Assembly (NCBI RefSeq): GCF_014773485.1
Contig: NZ_JACXBP010000011.1
Coordinates: forward strand, 60,611 to 124,610
Origin: Erwinia aphidicola
GTDB lineage: Bacteria; Pseudomonadota; Gammaproteobacteria; Enterobacterales; Enterobacteriaceae
DNA: 64,000 nt
Reading direction: 5' to 3'
A model generated the notes under the pieces. The model saw nothing but the letters and a program-made list of their open reading frames with translations, was not told where the DNA came from and searched no databases. Positions 35,450 to 44,690 of the stretch are shown in pieces (position 1 is the stretch's first letter; each line of letters opens with the position of its first letter). Made by a program: the position numbers and the translations under genes.

Positions 35450-37585
35450 TTGTATCTGTTCGAAAGCCTCAATCAGCTGATTGAAAAATACTTGCCTGAG
35501 GAGCAAATCAAGCGCCTCAAGCAAGCTTATCTTGTCGCACGTGATGCTCACGAGGGACAGACACGCTCCAGCGGTGAGCCTTATATCACCCATCCGGTAG
35601 CCGTGGCCTGCATCCTGGCGGAAATGAAACTCGACCATGAAACACTGATGGCCGCGCTTCTGCACGACGTTATTGAAGACACCCCCGCCACCTATAAGGA
35701 TATGGAACAGCTGTTCGGCCAGACCGTCGCCGAGCTGGTTGAAGGGGTTTCTAAACTCGACAAGCTGAAATTCCGCGACAAGAAAGAAGCCCAGGCTGAA
35801 AACTTCCGCAAGATGATCATGGCGATGGTGCAGGATATCCGCGTCATTCTGATCAAGCTGGCCGACCGTACGCACAACATGCGTACCCTCGGCGCGCTGC
35901 GACCGGATAAAAAACGGCGTATCGCGTTGGAAACGCTGGAAATCTATAGCCCACTGGCTCATCGCCTGGGTATTCACCACCTGAAAACCGAACTGGAAGA
36001 GCTGGGCTTTGAAGCCCTGTATCCGAACCGTTTCCGCGTGATTAAGGAAGTGGTCAAAGCGGCACGCGGCAACCGTAAAGAGATGATCCAGAAAATCCTC
36101 TCGGAAATTGACGGTCGTCTGGAAGAAGCCGGTATTACCCGCCGCGTCAGCGGTCGCGAAAAACACCTCTATTCCATCTACTGCAAAATGCACCTGAAAG
36201 AGCAGCGATTCCATTCGATTATGGATATCTATGCCTTCCGCGTCATCGTGCGTGATGTCGATACCTGTTATCGCGTACTGGGCCAGATGCACAGCTTGTA
36301 TAAGCCGCGCCCGGGCCGGGTGAAAGATTATATTGCTATCCCAAAAGCCAACGGCTATCAGTCGCTGCATACATCAATGATCGGTCCGCACGGCGTGCCG
36401 GTTGAGGTGCAGATCCGCACCGAAGATATGGATCAGATGGCAGAGATGGGGGTAGCAGCGCACTGGGCTTATAAAGAACAGGGCGAGAGCAGCACTACCG
36501 CACAGATCCGCGCGCAGCGCTGGCTGCAAAGCCTGCTGGAGCTGCAGCAGAGCGCCGGAAGCTCATTTGAATTTATCGAAAGCGTCAAATCCGATCTGTT
36601 CCCGGATGAGATTTACGTATTCACTCCGGAAGGCCGCATTGTTGAACTGCCAGCCGGCGCCACGCCGGTCGACTTTGCCTACGCCGTGCATACCGATATC
36701 GGCCATGCCTGCGTGGGCGCACGCGTTGACCGTCAGCCTTATCCGCTGTCGCAGCCGCTCACCAGCGGCCAGACCGTCGAGATTATTACCGCCCCAGGTG
36801 CGCGCCCGAACGCAGCGTGGCTGAACTTTGTCGTGAGCTCGAAAGCGCGCGCCAAGATCCGCCAGCTGTTGAAAAACCTCAAGCGTGATGACTCTGTCAG
36901 CCTTGGCCGACGCCTGCTCAATCATGCCCTGGGCGGCAGCCGCAAGCTGGCTGAGATCCCGGAAGCCAATGTCCAGCACGAGCTGGAGCGCATGAAGCTG
37001 ACCTCGCTGGATGACCTGCTGGCAGAAATCGGTCTCGGTAACGCCATGAGCGTGGTGGTGGCGAAAAATCTGCAGCAGAGCGAGCAGAATGTTCCCGCCA
37101 ACACCGGCAGCAGCAGTAGCAGTAGCATCAGCGGCGCTCGCAGCAAGCTGCCAATTAAGGGCGCCGATGGGGTGTTGATCACCTTCGCTAAGTGCTGCCG
37201 CCCGATCCCCGGTGACCCGATTGTGGCGCACGTCAGCCCCGGTAAAGGCCTGGTCGTGCACCATGAATCCTGCCGTAATATTCGTGGCTATCAGAAAGAG
37301 CCAGAGAAATACATGGCGGTGGAGTGGGATATTGCCACCGAGCAGGAGTTTGTCGCCGAGATTAAGGTGGATATGTTTAACCACCAGGGCGCGCTGGCAA
37401 ACCTGACGGCGGCAATTAACACCGCCGGCTCCAATATCCAGAGCCTGAACACTGAAGAAAAAGATGGCCGTGTTTACAGCGCCTTTATCCGTCTGACGGC
37501 ACGCGATCGCGTTCATCTGGCCAATATCATGCGTAAGATCCGCGTGATGCCGGATGTCATCAAGGTGCATCGCAACCGCAATTAA
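35450..37585 (+). CDS. spoT: Bifunctional (p)ppGpp synthase/hydrolase SpoT
   Basis: Makes and mainly degrades the alarmone (p)ppGpp. The domains in order are the HD hydrolase (residues 20-160, HDVIEDTPAT), the synthase (200-350, SGREKHLYSIYCKM; KDYIAIPKANGYQSLHT), TGS (about 385-450), helical/zinc-finger (CCRPIPGD) and C-terminal ACT. The start is TTG at 35450, as in E. coli. At 711 residues it is nine longer than E. coli, owing to a Ser-rich linker (about 552-560) before the zinc-finger region. A strong terminator-like stem follows. Confidence 0.98.
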   Translation: MYLFESLNQLIEKYLPEEQIKRLKQAYLVARDAHEGQTRSSGEPYITHPVAVACILAEMKLDHETLMAALLHDVIEDTPATYKDMEQLFGQTVAELVEGVSKLDKLKFRDKKEAQAENFRKMIMAMVQDIRVILIKLADRTHNMRTLGALRPDKKRRIALETLEIYSPLAHRLGIHHLKTELEELGFEALYPNRFRVIKEVVKAARGNRKEMIQKILSEIDGRLEEAGITRRVSGREKHLYSIYCKMHLKEQRFHSIMDIYAFRVIVRDVDTCYRVLGQMHSLYKPRPGRVKDYIAIPKANGYQSLHTSMIGPHGVPVEVQIRTEDMDQMAEMGVAAHWAYKEQGESSTTAQIRAQRWLQSLLELQQSAGSSFEFIESVKSDLFPDEIYVFTPEGRIVELPAGATPVDFAYAVHTDIGHACVGARVDRQPYPLSQPLTSGQTVEIITAPGARPNAAWLNFVVSSKARAKIRQLLKNLKRDDSVSLGRRLLNHALGGSRKLAEIPEANVQHELERMKLTSLDDLLAEIGLGNAMSVVVAKNLQQSEQNVPANTGSSSSSSISGARSKLPIKGADGVLITFAKCCRPIPGDPIVAHVSPGKGLVVHHESCRNIRGYQKEPEKYMAVEWDIATEQEFVAEIKVDMFNHQGALANLTAAINTAGSNIQSLNTEEKDGRVYSAFIRLTARDRVHLANIMRKIRVMPDVIKVHRNRN

Positions 37586-37616
37586 GCAAAAGACGGAGCC
37601 TGCCTCCGTCTTTTGC
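37586..37616 (+). terminator. Long hairpin between spoT and trmH
   Basis: Perfect 13-bp stem GCAAAAGACGGAG (37586-37598) and CTCCGTCTTTTGC (37604-37616), beginning right at the spoT stop. The right arm carries four T, so it may act as a partial terminator separating trmH-recG from rpoZ-spoT, or as an mRNA-stabilising stem. Confidence 0.65.
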
Positions 37617-37668
37617 TTCCCCATGTCGCCGCAGACGGGATGACTGATTTTAGGGAGTCCACTTTCGC

Positions 37669-38364
37669 ATGAATGCCCAACGTTATGCCCGTATCCGCGC
37701 AATGCTCGCCGCCCGTCAGCACGACCTGACGGTGTGTATGGAACAGGTGCATAAACCTCATAACGTCTCTGCGGTGATCCGCACCGCCGACGCCGTTGGC
37801 GTGCATGAAGTTCACGCCGTATGGCCGGGAAGCCGCATGCGCACCATGGTCTCGTCCGCCGCGGGCAGCAACAGCTGGGTGCAGGTGAAAACCCATCCGA
37901 CCATCCGTGATGCCGTCAGCCATCTGAAAGATCGGAAGATGCAGATTCTGGCGACGCACCTCTCCGCTAAAGCGGTCGATTTCCGCGAGATCGACTATAC
38001 CCGTCCGACCTGCATCCTGATGGGCCAGGAAAAAACCGGGATTACCCAGGAAGCCCTCGACCTTGCCGACCAGGATATTATTATCCCGATGATCGGTATG
38101 GTGCAGTCGCTGAACGTCTCCGTGGCATCGGCCCTGATCCTCTATGAAGCTCAGCGCCAGCGGCAGAATGCCGGTATGTATCTGCGTGAAGAGAGCACGC
38201 TGGAGTACGCCGAGCAGCAGCGTCTGCTGTTCGAAGGGGGTTACCCGGTACTGGCCCGCGTGGCGAAGCATAAAGGGCTGCCCTACCCTGAGATCAACGA
38301 TCGCGGTGAAGTGGTGGCGGAGCCGGAATGGTGGGCCACCATGCAGTCGAAGGCGCGTAAATAA
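37669..38364 (+). CDS. trmH: tRNA (guanosine(18)-2'-O)-methyltransferase
   Basis: Methylates the ribose of G18 in the D-loop of tRNAs (SPOUT fold, older name spoU). It has VCMEQVHKPHNVSAVIRTADAV-type motif 1 near 25-45, ILMGQEKTGIT (motif 2, near 115) and IPMIGMVQSLNVSVASALIL (motif 3), which form the trefoil knot and bind SAM. It is 231 residues (E. coli 229). recG starts at the last base of its stop codon. Confidence 0.97.
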   Translation: MNAQRYARIRAMLAARQHDLTVCMEQVHKPHNVSAVIRTADAVGVHEVHAVWPGSRMRTMVSSAAGSNSWVQVKTHPTIRDAVSHLKDRKMQILATHLSAKAVDFREIDYTRPTCILMGQEKTGITQEALDLADQDIIIPMIGMVQSLNVSVASALILYEAQRQRQNAGMYLREESTLEYAEQQRLLFEGGYPVLARVAKHKGLPYPEINDRGEVVAEPEWWATMQSKARK

Positions 38365-40445
38365 TGCAGGGCCGCCTGCTGGATGCCGTTCCGCTCAATA
38401 CGCTATCCGGCGTGGGCGCCAGCCAGGCGGCAAAGCTGGCCAAACTTGGCCTGCTGACCGTACAGGATCTGCTGCTGCATCTGCCGATGCGCTATGAAGA
38501 CCGCACTCAGCTTTACGCCATCAACGACCTGCTGCCGGGCATCTATGCCACGGTAGAGGGCGAAGTGCTGCACAGCGATATTTCGTTTGGCCGCCGCCGC
38601 ATGCTGACCTGCCAGATTAGCGACGGCAGCGGCATCCTCACCCTGCGCTTTTTCAACTTCAATGCCGGAATGAAGAACAGCCTCGCCACCGGCCGCCGCG
38701 TCACCGCTTACGGTGAAATTAAACGCGGCCAGCGCGGGGCGGAGATCATCCACCCGGAGTACAAAGTGCAGGGTGAGAGCAGCGTCACCGAATTACAAGA
38801 GACGCTGACCCCGGTCTACTCCACGACAGAGGGCGTGCGCCAGGCGACGCTGCGCAACCTGACCGACCAGGCGCTGACCCTGCTGGAAACCTGCGCGATT
38901 AGCGAACTGCTGCCGCCGGAGCTAAGCCAGGGAATGATCAGCCTGCCGGAAGCGCTGCGCACGCTGCACCGCCCGCCGCCGGATATGGCGCTGGCCGATC
39001 TCGACAGCGGCCGCCACCCGGCGCAGCGCCGCCTGATTATGGAAGAGTTGCTGGCGCACAACCTCAGCATGCTGGCGGTACGCGCTGGCGCGCAGCGTTA
39101 TCATGCGCTGCCGATGGCTGCCCGCCACGACCTGAGCGATAAGCTGCTGGCCGCGCTGCCCTTTAAACCCACTCATGCGCAAGAGCGTGTGGTGCGTGAG
39201 ATCGAAACCGACCTCGCCCACGACTACCCAATGATGCGTCTGGTGCAGGGCGATGTGGGCTCCGGTAAAACGCTGGTTGCCGCGCTGGCGGCACTGCAGG
39301 TGATTGCTTACGGTAAGCAGGTAGCGTTGATGGCGCCGACCGAGCTGCTGGCCGAGCAGCACGCCAATAATTTCCGCCAGTGGTTTGCACCGCTCGGGCT
39401 GGAAGTAGGCTGGCTGGCAGGGAAGCAGAAAGGCAAAGCGCGCATCGCCCAGCAGGAAGCGATCGCCAGCGGGCAGGTGTCGATGATTGTTGGTACCCAC
39501 GCTATCTTTCAGGAGCAGGTGCAGTTCAACGGGCTGGCGCTGGTGATCATCGATGAGCAGCACCGCTTTGGCGTCCACCAGCGTCTGGCGCTGTGGGAGA
39601 AAGGCGAAGAGCAGGGTTTCCACCCGCACCAGCTGATTATGACTGCCACACCGATCCCGCGCACCCTGGCGATGACCGCCTATGCCGATCTCGATACCTC
39701 AACCATCGACGAACTGCCGCCGGGACGTACCCCGGTGACCACCGTCGCGATCCCTGACACGCGCCGCGCTGAGATTATTGCCCGGGTGAAAAGCGCCTGC
39801 GGCAGCGAAGGCCGCCAGGCCTACTGGGTCTGTACCCTGATTGAGGAGTCGGAGCTGCTGGAAGCCCAGGCGGCGGAAGCCACCTGGGAAGAGCTGAAGC
39901 TGGCGCTGCCGGAGCTGACTATCGGCCTGGTACACGGCCGGATGAAGCCGCAGGAGAAACAGGCGGTAATGCAGGCGTTCAAGCAGGGTGAAATCCATCT
40001 GCTGATTGCCACCACGGTGATAGAGGTCGGCGTGGATGTACCCAATGCCAGCCTGATGATTATCGAAAACCCGGAACGCCTCGGGCTGGCGCAGCTGCAT
40101 CAGCTGCGCGGTCGCGTTGGCCGTGGCGCGGTCGCTTCCCACTGCGTGCTGCTGTATAAGGCGCCGCTGAGTAAAACCGCGCAGAAGCGTTTACAGGTGC
40201 TGCGCGACAGCAACGACGGCTTTGTGATTGCCCAGTGTGACCTCGAAATTCGCGGCCCCGGCGAAATGCTGGGCACGCGACAAACCGGTAACGCCGAGTT
40301 TAAGGTTGCTGACCTGCTGCGCGACCAGGCGATGATCCCGGAAGTGCAGCGCGTGGCGCGCCATATCCACCAGCACTATCCGGAGCAGGCTTCGGCTCTG
40401 ATTGAACGCTGGCTGCCGGAAACCGAACGCTATACCAACGCGTAA
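38364..40445 (+). CDS. recG: ATP-dependent DNA helicase RecG
   Basis: Branched-DNA translocase that reverses stalled forks and processes recombination intermediates. It has an N-terminal OB-fold wedge domain (about 60-150) and helicase motifs: I GDVGSGKTLVA, II VIIDEQHRFG (DEQH), III TATPIPRT, and QLRGRVGRG in the C-terminal half with the TRG region after it. At 693 residues it has the E. coli length. It is last in the spoT operon; gltS, next in E. coli, is absent and xanP follows. Confidence 0.98.
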   Translation: MQGRLLDAVPLNTLSGVGASQAAKLAKLGLLTVQDLLLHLPMRYEDRTQLYAINDLLPGIYATVEGEVLHSDISFGRRRMLTCQISDGSGILTLRFFNFNAGMKNSLATGRRVTAYGEIKRGQRGAEIIHPEYKVQGESSVTELQETLTPVYSTTEGVRQATLRNLTDQALTLLETCAISELLPPELSQGMISLPEALRTLHRPPPDMALADLDSGRHPAQRRLIMEELLAHNLSMLAVRAGAQRYHALPMAARHDLSDKLLAALPFKPTHAQERVVREIETDLAHDYPMMRLVQGDVGSGKTLVAALAALQVIAYGKQVALMAPTELLAEQHANNFRQWFAPLGLEVGWLAGKQKGKARIAQQEAIASGQVSMIVGTHAIFQEQVQFNGLALVIIDEQHRFGVHQRLALWEKGEEQGFHPHQLIMTATPIPRTLAMTAYADLDTSTIDELPPGRTPVTTVAIPDTRRAEIIARVKSACGSEGRQAYWVCTLIEESELLEAQAAEATWEELKLALPELTIGLVHGRMKPQEKQAVMQAFKQGEIHLLIATTVIEVGVDVPNASLMIIENPERLGLAQLHQLRGRVGRGAVASHCVLLYKAPLSKTAQKRLQVLRDSNDGFVIAQCDLEIRGPGEMLGTRQTGNAEFKVADLLRDQAMIPEVQRVARHIHQHYPEQASALIERWLPETERYTNA

Positions 40446-40546
40446 CCCCCTCAATGACTGTCTTCACCGTCGATAGGGTGGCAAACGATTGCTTTTACTC
40501 TGAAGAAGATTAAAATCGCCACTTTATTGCCGCTGGGAAGCCTGAC

Positions 40547-41935
40547 ATGTCCGTTGAAAGCCAACATACTGCCGCCGATCGTACTCCGGTCGCGGCGGGA
40601 AAAAGTGAGCTGATTTACCGCCTTGAAGACCGTCCGCCGCTGGCGCAAACGCTGTTCGCCGCCTGTCAGCATCTGCTGGCGATGTTTGTGGCGGTGATCA
40701 CGCCCGCTCTGCTAATCTGCCAGGCGCTGGGCCTGCCCGCGCAGGATACGCAGCACATCATCAGCATGTCGCTGTTCGCCTCCGGGGTGGCGTCGCTGCT
40801 GCAGATTAAAACCTGGGGGCCGGTCGGTTCCGGGCTGCTGTCGATCCAGGGTACCAGCTTTAACTTTGTCACCCCGCTGATTATGGGTGGCCTGGCGCTG
40901 AAAACCGGCGGGGCCGACGTGAAAACCATGATGGCGGCACTGTTCGGCACGCTGATGCTGGCATCCTGTACCGAGATGGTGCTGTCACGCGTGCTGCATC
41001 TGGCGCGCCGGGTGATCACCCCGCTGGTTTCCGGCATTGTGGTGATGATTATCGGTCTGTCGCTGATCCAGGTTGGCCTGACCTCCATCGGCGGCGGTTT
41101 TGCCGCAATGAACGATCACACCTTTGGCGCACCGAAAAACCTGCTGCTGGCCGGTGTGGTACTGTCGGTGATCATTCTGCTCAACCGCCAGCGCAATGCC
41201 TATCTGCGCGTCGCTTCGCTGGTGATCGCGATGGCGGTAGGCTATCTGCTGGCCTGGGCGCTGGGGATGCTGCCGGAAAATAGTGCCGCGGCGAACAGTG
41301 CGCTGATCGCCATTCCCACCCCGCTCTATTACGGGCTGGGTATCGACTGGAATCTGCTGATCCCGCTGATGCTGGTGTTTATGGTGACCTCGCTGGAAAC
41401 CATTGGCGATATCACCGCCACCTCAGATGTCTCCGAGCAGCCGGTCAGCGGCCCGCTGTATATGAAGCGCCTGAAAGGCGGCGTGCTGGCGAACGGGCTG
41501 AACTCCTGCGTTTCTGCGCTGTTTAACACCTTCCCCAACTCCTGCTTCGGTCAGAACAACGGCGTGATCCAGCTGACCGGCGTGGCCAGTCGCTACGTCG
41601 GTTTTGTCGTGGCGCTGATGCTGATTGTGCTCGGGCTGTTCCCGGCGGTCAGCGGCTTTGTGCAGCACATCCCCGAGCCGGTACTCGGCGGTGCCACGCT
41701 GGTGATGTTTGGCACTATTGCCGCCTCAGGCGTGCGTATCGTGTCGCGCGAGCCGCTCAACCGCCGGGCGATTATGATTATCGCGCTCTCGCTGGCGGTC
41801 GGCCTTGGCGTCTCCCAGCAGCCGCTGATTCTGCAGTTTGCCCCTGACTGGCTGAAAACGCTGCTTTCCTCCGGGATCGCTGCCGGCGGTATCACCGCTA
41901 TCGTGCTGAATCTGGTGTTCCCGCAGGAGAAGTAG
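40547..41935 (+). CDS. xanP: Xanthine permease XanP
   Basis: Proton-coupled xanthine importer of the nucleobase-ascorbate (NCS2) family, in the inner membrane. It has about 14 hydrophobic segments. The family signature reads QNNGVIQLTGVASRYVG (near 335-350) and the substrate-site region is FMVTSLETIGDITATSDVSE. It has 462 residues (E. coli 463). The ATG at 40547 follows a 100-base gap after recG. It is followed by yicH, as in E. coli. Confidence 0.94.
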   Translation: MSVESQHTAADRTPVAAGKSELIYRLEDRPPLAQTLFAACQHLLAMFVAVITPALLICQALGLPAQDTQHIISMSLFASGVASLLQIKTWGPVGSGLLSIQGTSFNFVTPLIMGGLALKTGGADVKTMMAALFGTLMLASCTEMVLSRVLHLARRVITPLVSGIVVMIIGLSLIQVGLTSIGGGFAAMNDHTFGAPKNLLLAGVVLSVIILLNRQRNAYLRVASLVIAMAVGYLLAWALGMLPENSAAANSALIAIPTPLYYGLGIDWNLLIPLMLVFMVTSLETIGDITATSDVSEQPVSGPLYMKRLKGGVLANGLNSCVSALFNTFPNSCFGQNNGVIQLTGVASRYVGFVVALMLIVLGLFPAVSGFVQHIPEPVLGGATLVMFGTIAASGVRIVSREPLNRRAIMIIALSLAVGLGVSQQPLILQFAPDWLKTLLSSGIAAGGITAIVLNLVFPQEK

Positions 41936-42063
41936 CGGCTACGCTCATTCTGAAAACAGCGGCCGGGGTGCGATATTTGCTCCGGCCGCTGCGCTGTGGG
42001 TTGAGAAGTGACGATAAATCAGGCATAACAAGCCATTACCCGATATTCATAGGGATGGTTGTG

Positions 42064-43743
42064 ATGAAGTTTTTCGGAAAAGTTTTGCTTACCCTGCTGC
42101 TCATTCTGCTGCTGGCCCTGGTCGCTATCTACGTGCTGCTGCAAACCCAGTGGGGCGCGGGATGGATTAGCCGCCAGGTCAGTGCCAGCAGTGATTACCA
42201 GCTGTCGCTCAGCAAAATGGAGCACAATTTTTCCGATCCCAGCCATCTGCTGCTTAACGATGTCGCCTTTGGCCGTAAAGACCAACCCGCCACGCTGGTG
42301 ACCAGGCGCGTTGACCTTGGCCTCAGCCTGATGCAGTTCAGCAGCCCGCTGCATTTTGCCAGCATTCGACTCGATCAGGGTACGCTAAACCTCAGCGATA
42401 AAAGTGCCCCCCTCTCCTTACAGGCAGACCGTTTACAGCTTAGCCAGATGGCGCTTAACCGCAATCAGGGCGACTGGCCGCTGCAGGCACAGCGCGTCGA
42501 CGGAGGCGTCACCCCGTGGAAGCCTGAAGCGGGCAACGTGCTGGGCAAAGAGGCCAGGTTCCAGATGAGCGCCGGTTCCCTGACGCTGGACGGTATTCCT
42601 GCGGCGAATGTGCTGGTGCAGGGCAGTATTCACGGACCGCAGCTGGTGTTAAGCAATTTCGGGGCTGACGTGGCGCTCGGCTCGGTGACCGCCAGCGCGC
42701 AGCGTGATGCGCAGGGCTGGCAGGTGAACAGCCTGCGCCTGAACAGCATTCGCCTGCAGAGTGATAAAACGCTGGCTGAGTTCCTGCAACCGCTGCGCAC
42801 GCTGCCGACGATGCATTTTGACCGCATTGATATGACCGATGCCCGCCTGCAGGGGCAGGACTGGGCGGTGACCGACCTGGACCTGACATTGAAAGACCTG
42901 ACGCTGAGCAACGGCGACTGGCAGAGCGACAACGGTTCGCTGTCGATGAACGCCAGCAGCTTTGTGAATGGCAGCATGCAGCTGGACGACCCGATCGCCA
43001 ATATGGACTTCTCCGCGCAGGGCGTGCAGCTGACGCAGTTCAGTTCGCGCTGGGTCAATGGCCTGGTGCGTGCGCAGGGCAGCTGGACGCGCAGCGACAA
43101 GAAACTGACGCTGGATGAACTGGTGGTGGCCGGGCTGGAATACACCCTGCCGCTCAACTGGCGCGAGCGCTGGATGGAGACGCTGCCATCGTGGCTGGAG
43201 AGCGTGCAGGTGACCAAACTCAGCGCCAGCCGTAACCTGATTATCGATATCAATCCGGACTTCCCGTTCCAGATGACGGCGCTGGATGGCAATGGCAGCA
43301 ACCTGCTGATGGCGCGCAATCATCAGTGGGGCATCTGGTCAGGCAATCTGAGTTTCAACGCCGCCGCCGCAACCTTTAATCGCGTCGATCTGCGCCATCC
43401 GTCGATTGCCCTCAGCGCAGATGACAACGCTATCAATGTGTCAGAAATGAGCGCCTTCAGTGCCGACGGCATGCTGGAAGGGCTGGCAACGCTGAGCCAG
43501 CAGCCGCAGCGGGCACTGTCGCTGACGCTGAATGGCCGCCAGGTTAACGCCACTCTGCTGCAGAACTGGGGCTGGCCGACGATCCCGCTGAACGGCAACG
43601 CCACGATGCAGCTGAAAATGCAGGGCAGCCTGCAGGCCAGCCAGCCGCTGAAACCCTCCGTCAACGCCACGCTGGCGGTCAGCAACGGCGAGCAGTCGGT
43701 GCAGCAAACTCTGCGCGGGGGCCTGCTGAGCGGCTCACAGTAA
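42064..43743 (+). CDS. yicH: AsmA family protein YicH
   Basis: Inner-membrane-anchored periplasmic protein of the AsmA family, a group thought to help phospholipid transfer to the outer membrane. It has one N-terminal membrane helix (residues 5-25, VLLTLLLILLLALVAIYVLL) and a long beta-rich periplasmic part. The frame opens at 41968, but the ATG at 42064 gives MKFFGKVLL and 559 residues (E. coli 569). It is followed by a terminator-like stem. It is the last gene in E. coli order before the synteny break. Confidence 0.92.
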   Translation: MKFFGKVLLTLLLILLLALVAIYVLLQTQWGAGWISRQVSASSDYQLSLSKMEHNFSDPSHLLLNDVAFGRKDQPATLVTRRVDLGLSLMQFSSPLHFASIRLDQGTLNLSDKSAPLSLQADRLQLSQMALNRNQGDWPLQAQRVDGGVTPWKPEAGNVLGKEARFQMSAGSLTLDGIPAANVLVQGSIHGPQLVLSNFGADVALGSVTASAQRDAQGWQVNSLRLNSIRLQSDKTLAEFLQPLRTLPTMHFDRIDMTDARLQGQDWAVTDLDLTLKDLTLSNGDWQSDNGSLSMNASSFVNGSMQLDDPIANMDFSAQGVQLTQFSSRWVNGLVRAQGSWTRSDKKLTLDELVVAGLEYTLPLNWRERWMETLPSWLESVQVTKLSASRNLIIDINPDFPFQMTALDGNGSNLLMARNHQWGIWSGNLSFNAAAATFNRVDLRHPSIALSADDNAINVSEMSAFSADGMLEGLATLSQQPQRALSLTLNGRQVNATLLQNWGWPTIPLNGNATMQLKMQGSLQASQPLKPSVNATLAVSNGEQSVQQTLRGGLLSGSQ

Positions 43744-43749
43744 GGTAAA

Positions 43750-43768
43750 AAGGGCCAGGTCGGCCCTT
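43750..43768 (+). terminator. Hairpin after yicH
   Basis: Perfect 7-bp stem AAGGGCC-AGGTC-GGCCCTT seven bases after the yicH stop. The T-run is short, so it is a probable but not strong terminator. rluF has its own leader and ribosome site after it. Confidence 0.55.
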
Positions 43769-43817
43769 CGCAACCCGTCGCGGGTAAGGTATAGTCCGTT
43801 TTTTTTACGGGGGAACT

Positions 43818-44690
43818 ATGCTGACCAACTCATCTATTCGTCTGAACAAATACATCGCCGAGAGCGGGATCTGCTCGCGTCGCGATGCCGATCGCTTTAT
43901 CGAACAGGGAAATGTTTTTATTAACGGTAAGCGCGCCTCTGTGGGCGACCAGGTATTTGCCGGCGATGTGGTAAAAGTTAACGGTCAGCTAATCGAGCCG
44001 CGTAACGAAGAAGATCTGGTGCTGATTGCGCTGAATAAGCCCGTGGGCATCGTCAGCACCACGGAAAATAGCGAGCGCGACAACATCGTTGATTTCGTTA
44101 ACCACAGCAAGCGCGTGTTCCCGATTGGCCGCCTGGATAAAGATTCGCAGGGGCTGATCCTGCTGACTAACCACGGTGACCTGGTGAATAAGATCCTGCG
44201 CGCCGGCAACGACCACGAAAAAGAGTATCTGGTCACCGTGAACAAGCCGGTCACCGAAGAGTTTATCCGCGGGCTGGGCGCGGGCGTGCCGATGATGGGC
44301 ACGGTAACCAAAAAGTGTAAGGTGAAGAAAGAGTCGACGTTTGTCTTCCGCATTACGCTGGTGCAGGGGCTGAACCGTCAGATCCGTCGCATGGCCGAGC
44401 ACTTTGGCTACGAGGTGACCAGGCTCGAACGCATCCGCATTATGAACATTTCCCTGAAAGGGGTGCCGCCGGGCGAGTGGCGCGACCTGACCGATGACGA
44501 GCTCATCGAGCTGTTTAAGCTGATTGAGAACTCCTCTTCCGAGGACAATAGCAAAGCGAAGAGACCGGCGCAGAAGGCGAAGCCCGCAGCGGCAAAAAAA
44601 CCGGCCGCCAAAGCCGCCGATAAACCGGCTGCCACCCCGGCCGGACGCAAGCGTTTCGTCCAGCCGGGTCGCAAGAAAAAGGGGCGTTAA
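43818..44690 (+). CDS. rluF: 23S rRNA pseudouridine(2604) synthase RluF
   Basis: Converts U2604 of 23S rRNA (and U35 of tRNA-Tyr) to pseudouridine. It has an N-terminal S4 RNA-binding domain (residues 5-60, RLNKYIAESGICSRRDADR), the catalytic motif GRLDKDSQGLILLTNHG (Asp near 107), and QGLNRQIRRM. A Lys/Ala/Pro-rich tail follows from 240, ending RKKKGR. At 290 residues it has the E. coli length. Its ATG has GGGGG upstream. In E. coli this gene (yjbC) is far from both neighbours, so it marks a rearrangement junction. The broken fabY reads antisense into it. Confidence 0.96.
   Translation: MLTNSSIRLNKYIAESGICSRRDADRFIEQGNVFINGKRASVGDQVFAGDVVKVNGQLIEPRNEEDLVLIALNKPVGIVSTTENSERDNIVDFVNHSKRVFPIGRLDKDSQGLILLTNHGDLVNKILRAGNDHEKEYLVTVNKPVTEEFIRGLGAGVPMMGTVTKKCKVKKESTFVFRITLVQGLNRQIRRMAEHFGYEVTRLERIRIMNISLKGVPPGEWRDLTDDELIELFKLIENSSSEDNSKAKRPAQKAKPAAAKKPAAKAADKPAATPAGRKRFVQPGRKKKGR

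Noticed and set aside
35408..36370. 320-codon minus-strand frame opposite spoT
   Set aside because: Shadow frame; spoT on the plus strand is fully conserved along its length.
44515..44686. C-terminal 57 codons of the long minus-strand frame reading through rluF
   Set aside because: This is out-of-frame sequence antisense to a conserved gene. It arises from the fabY frameshift and shows no family similarity.
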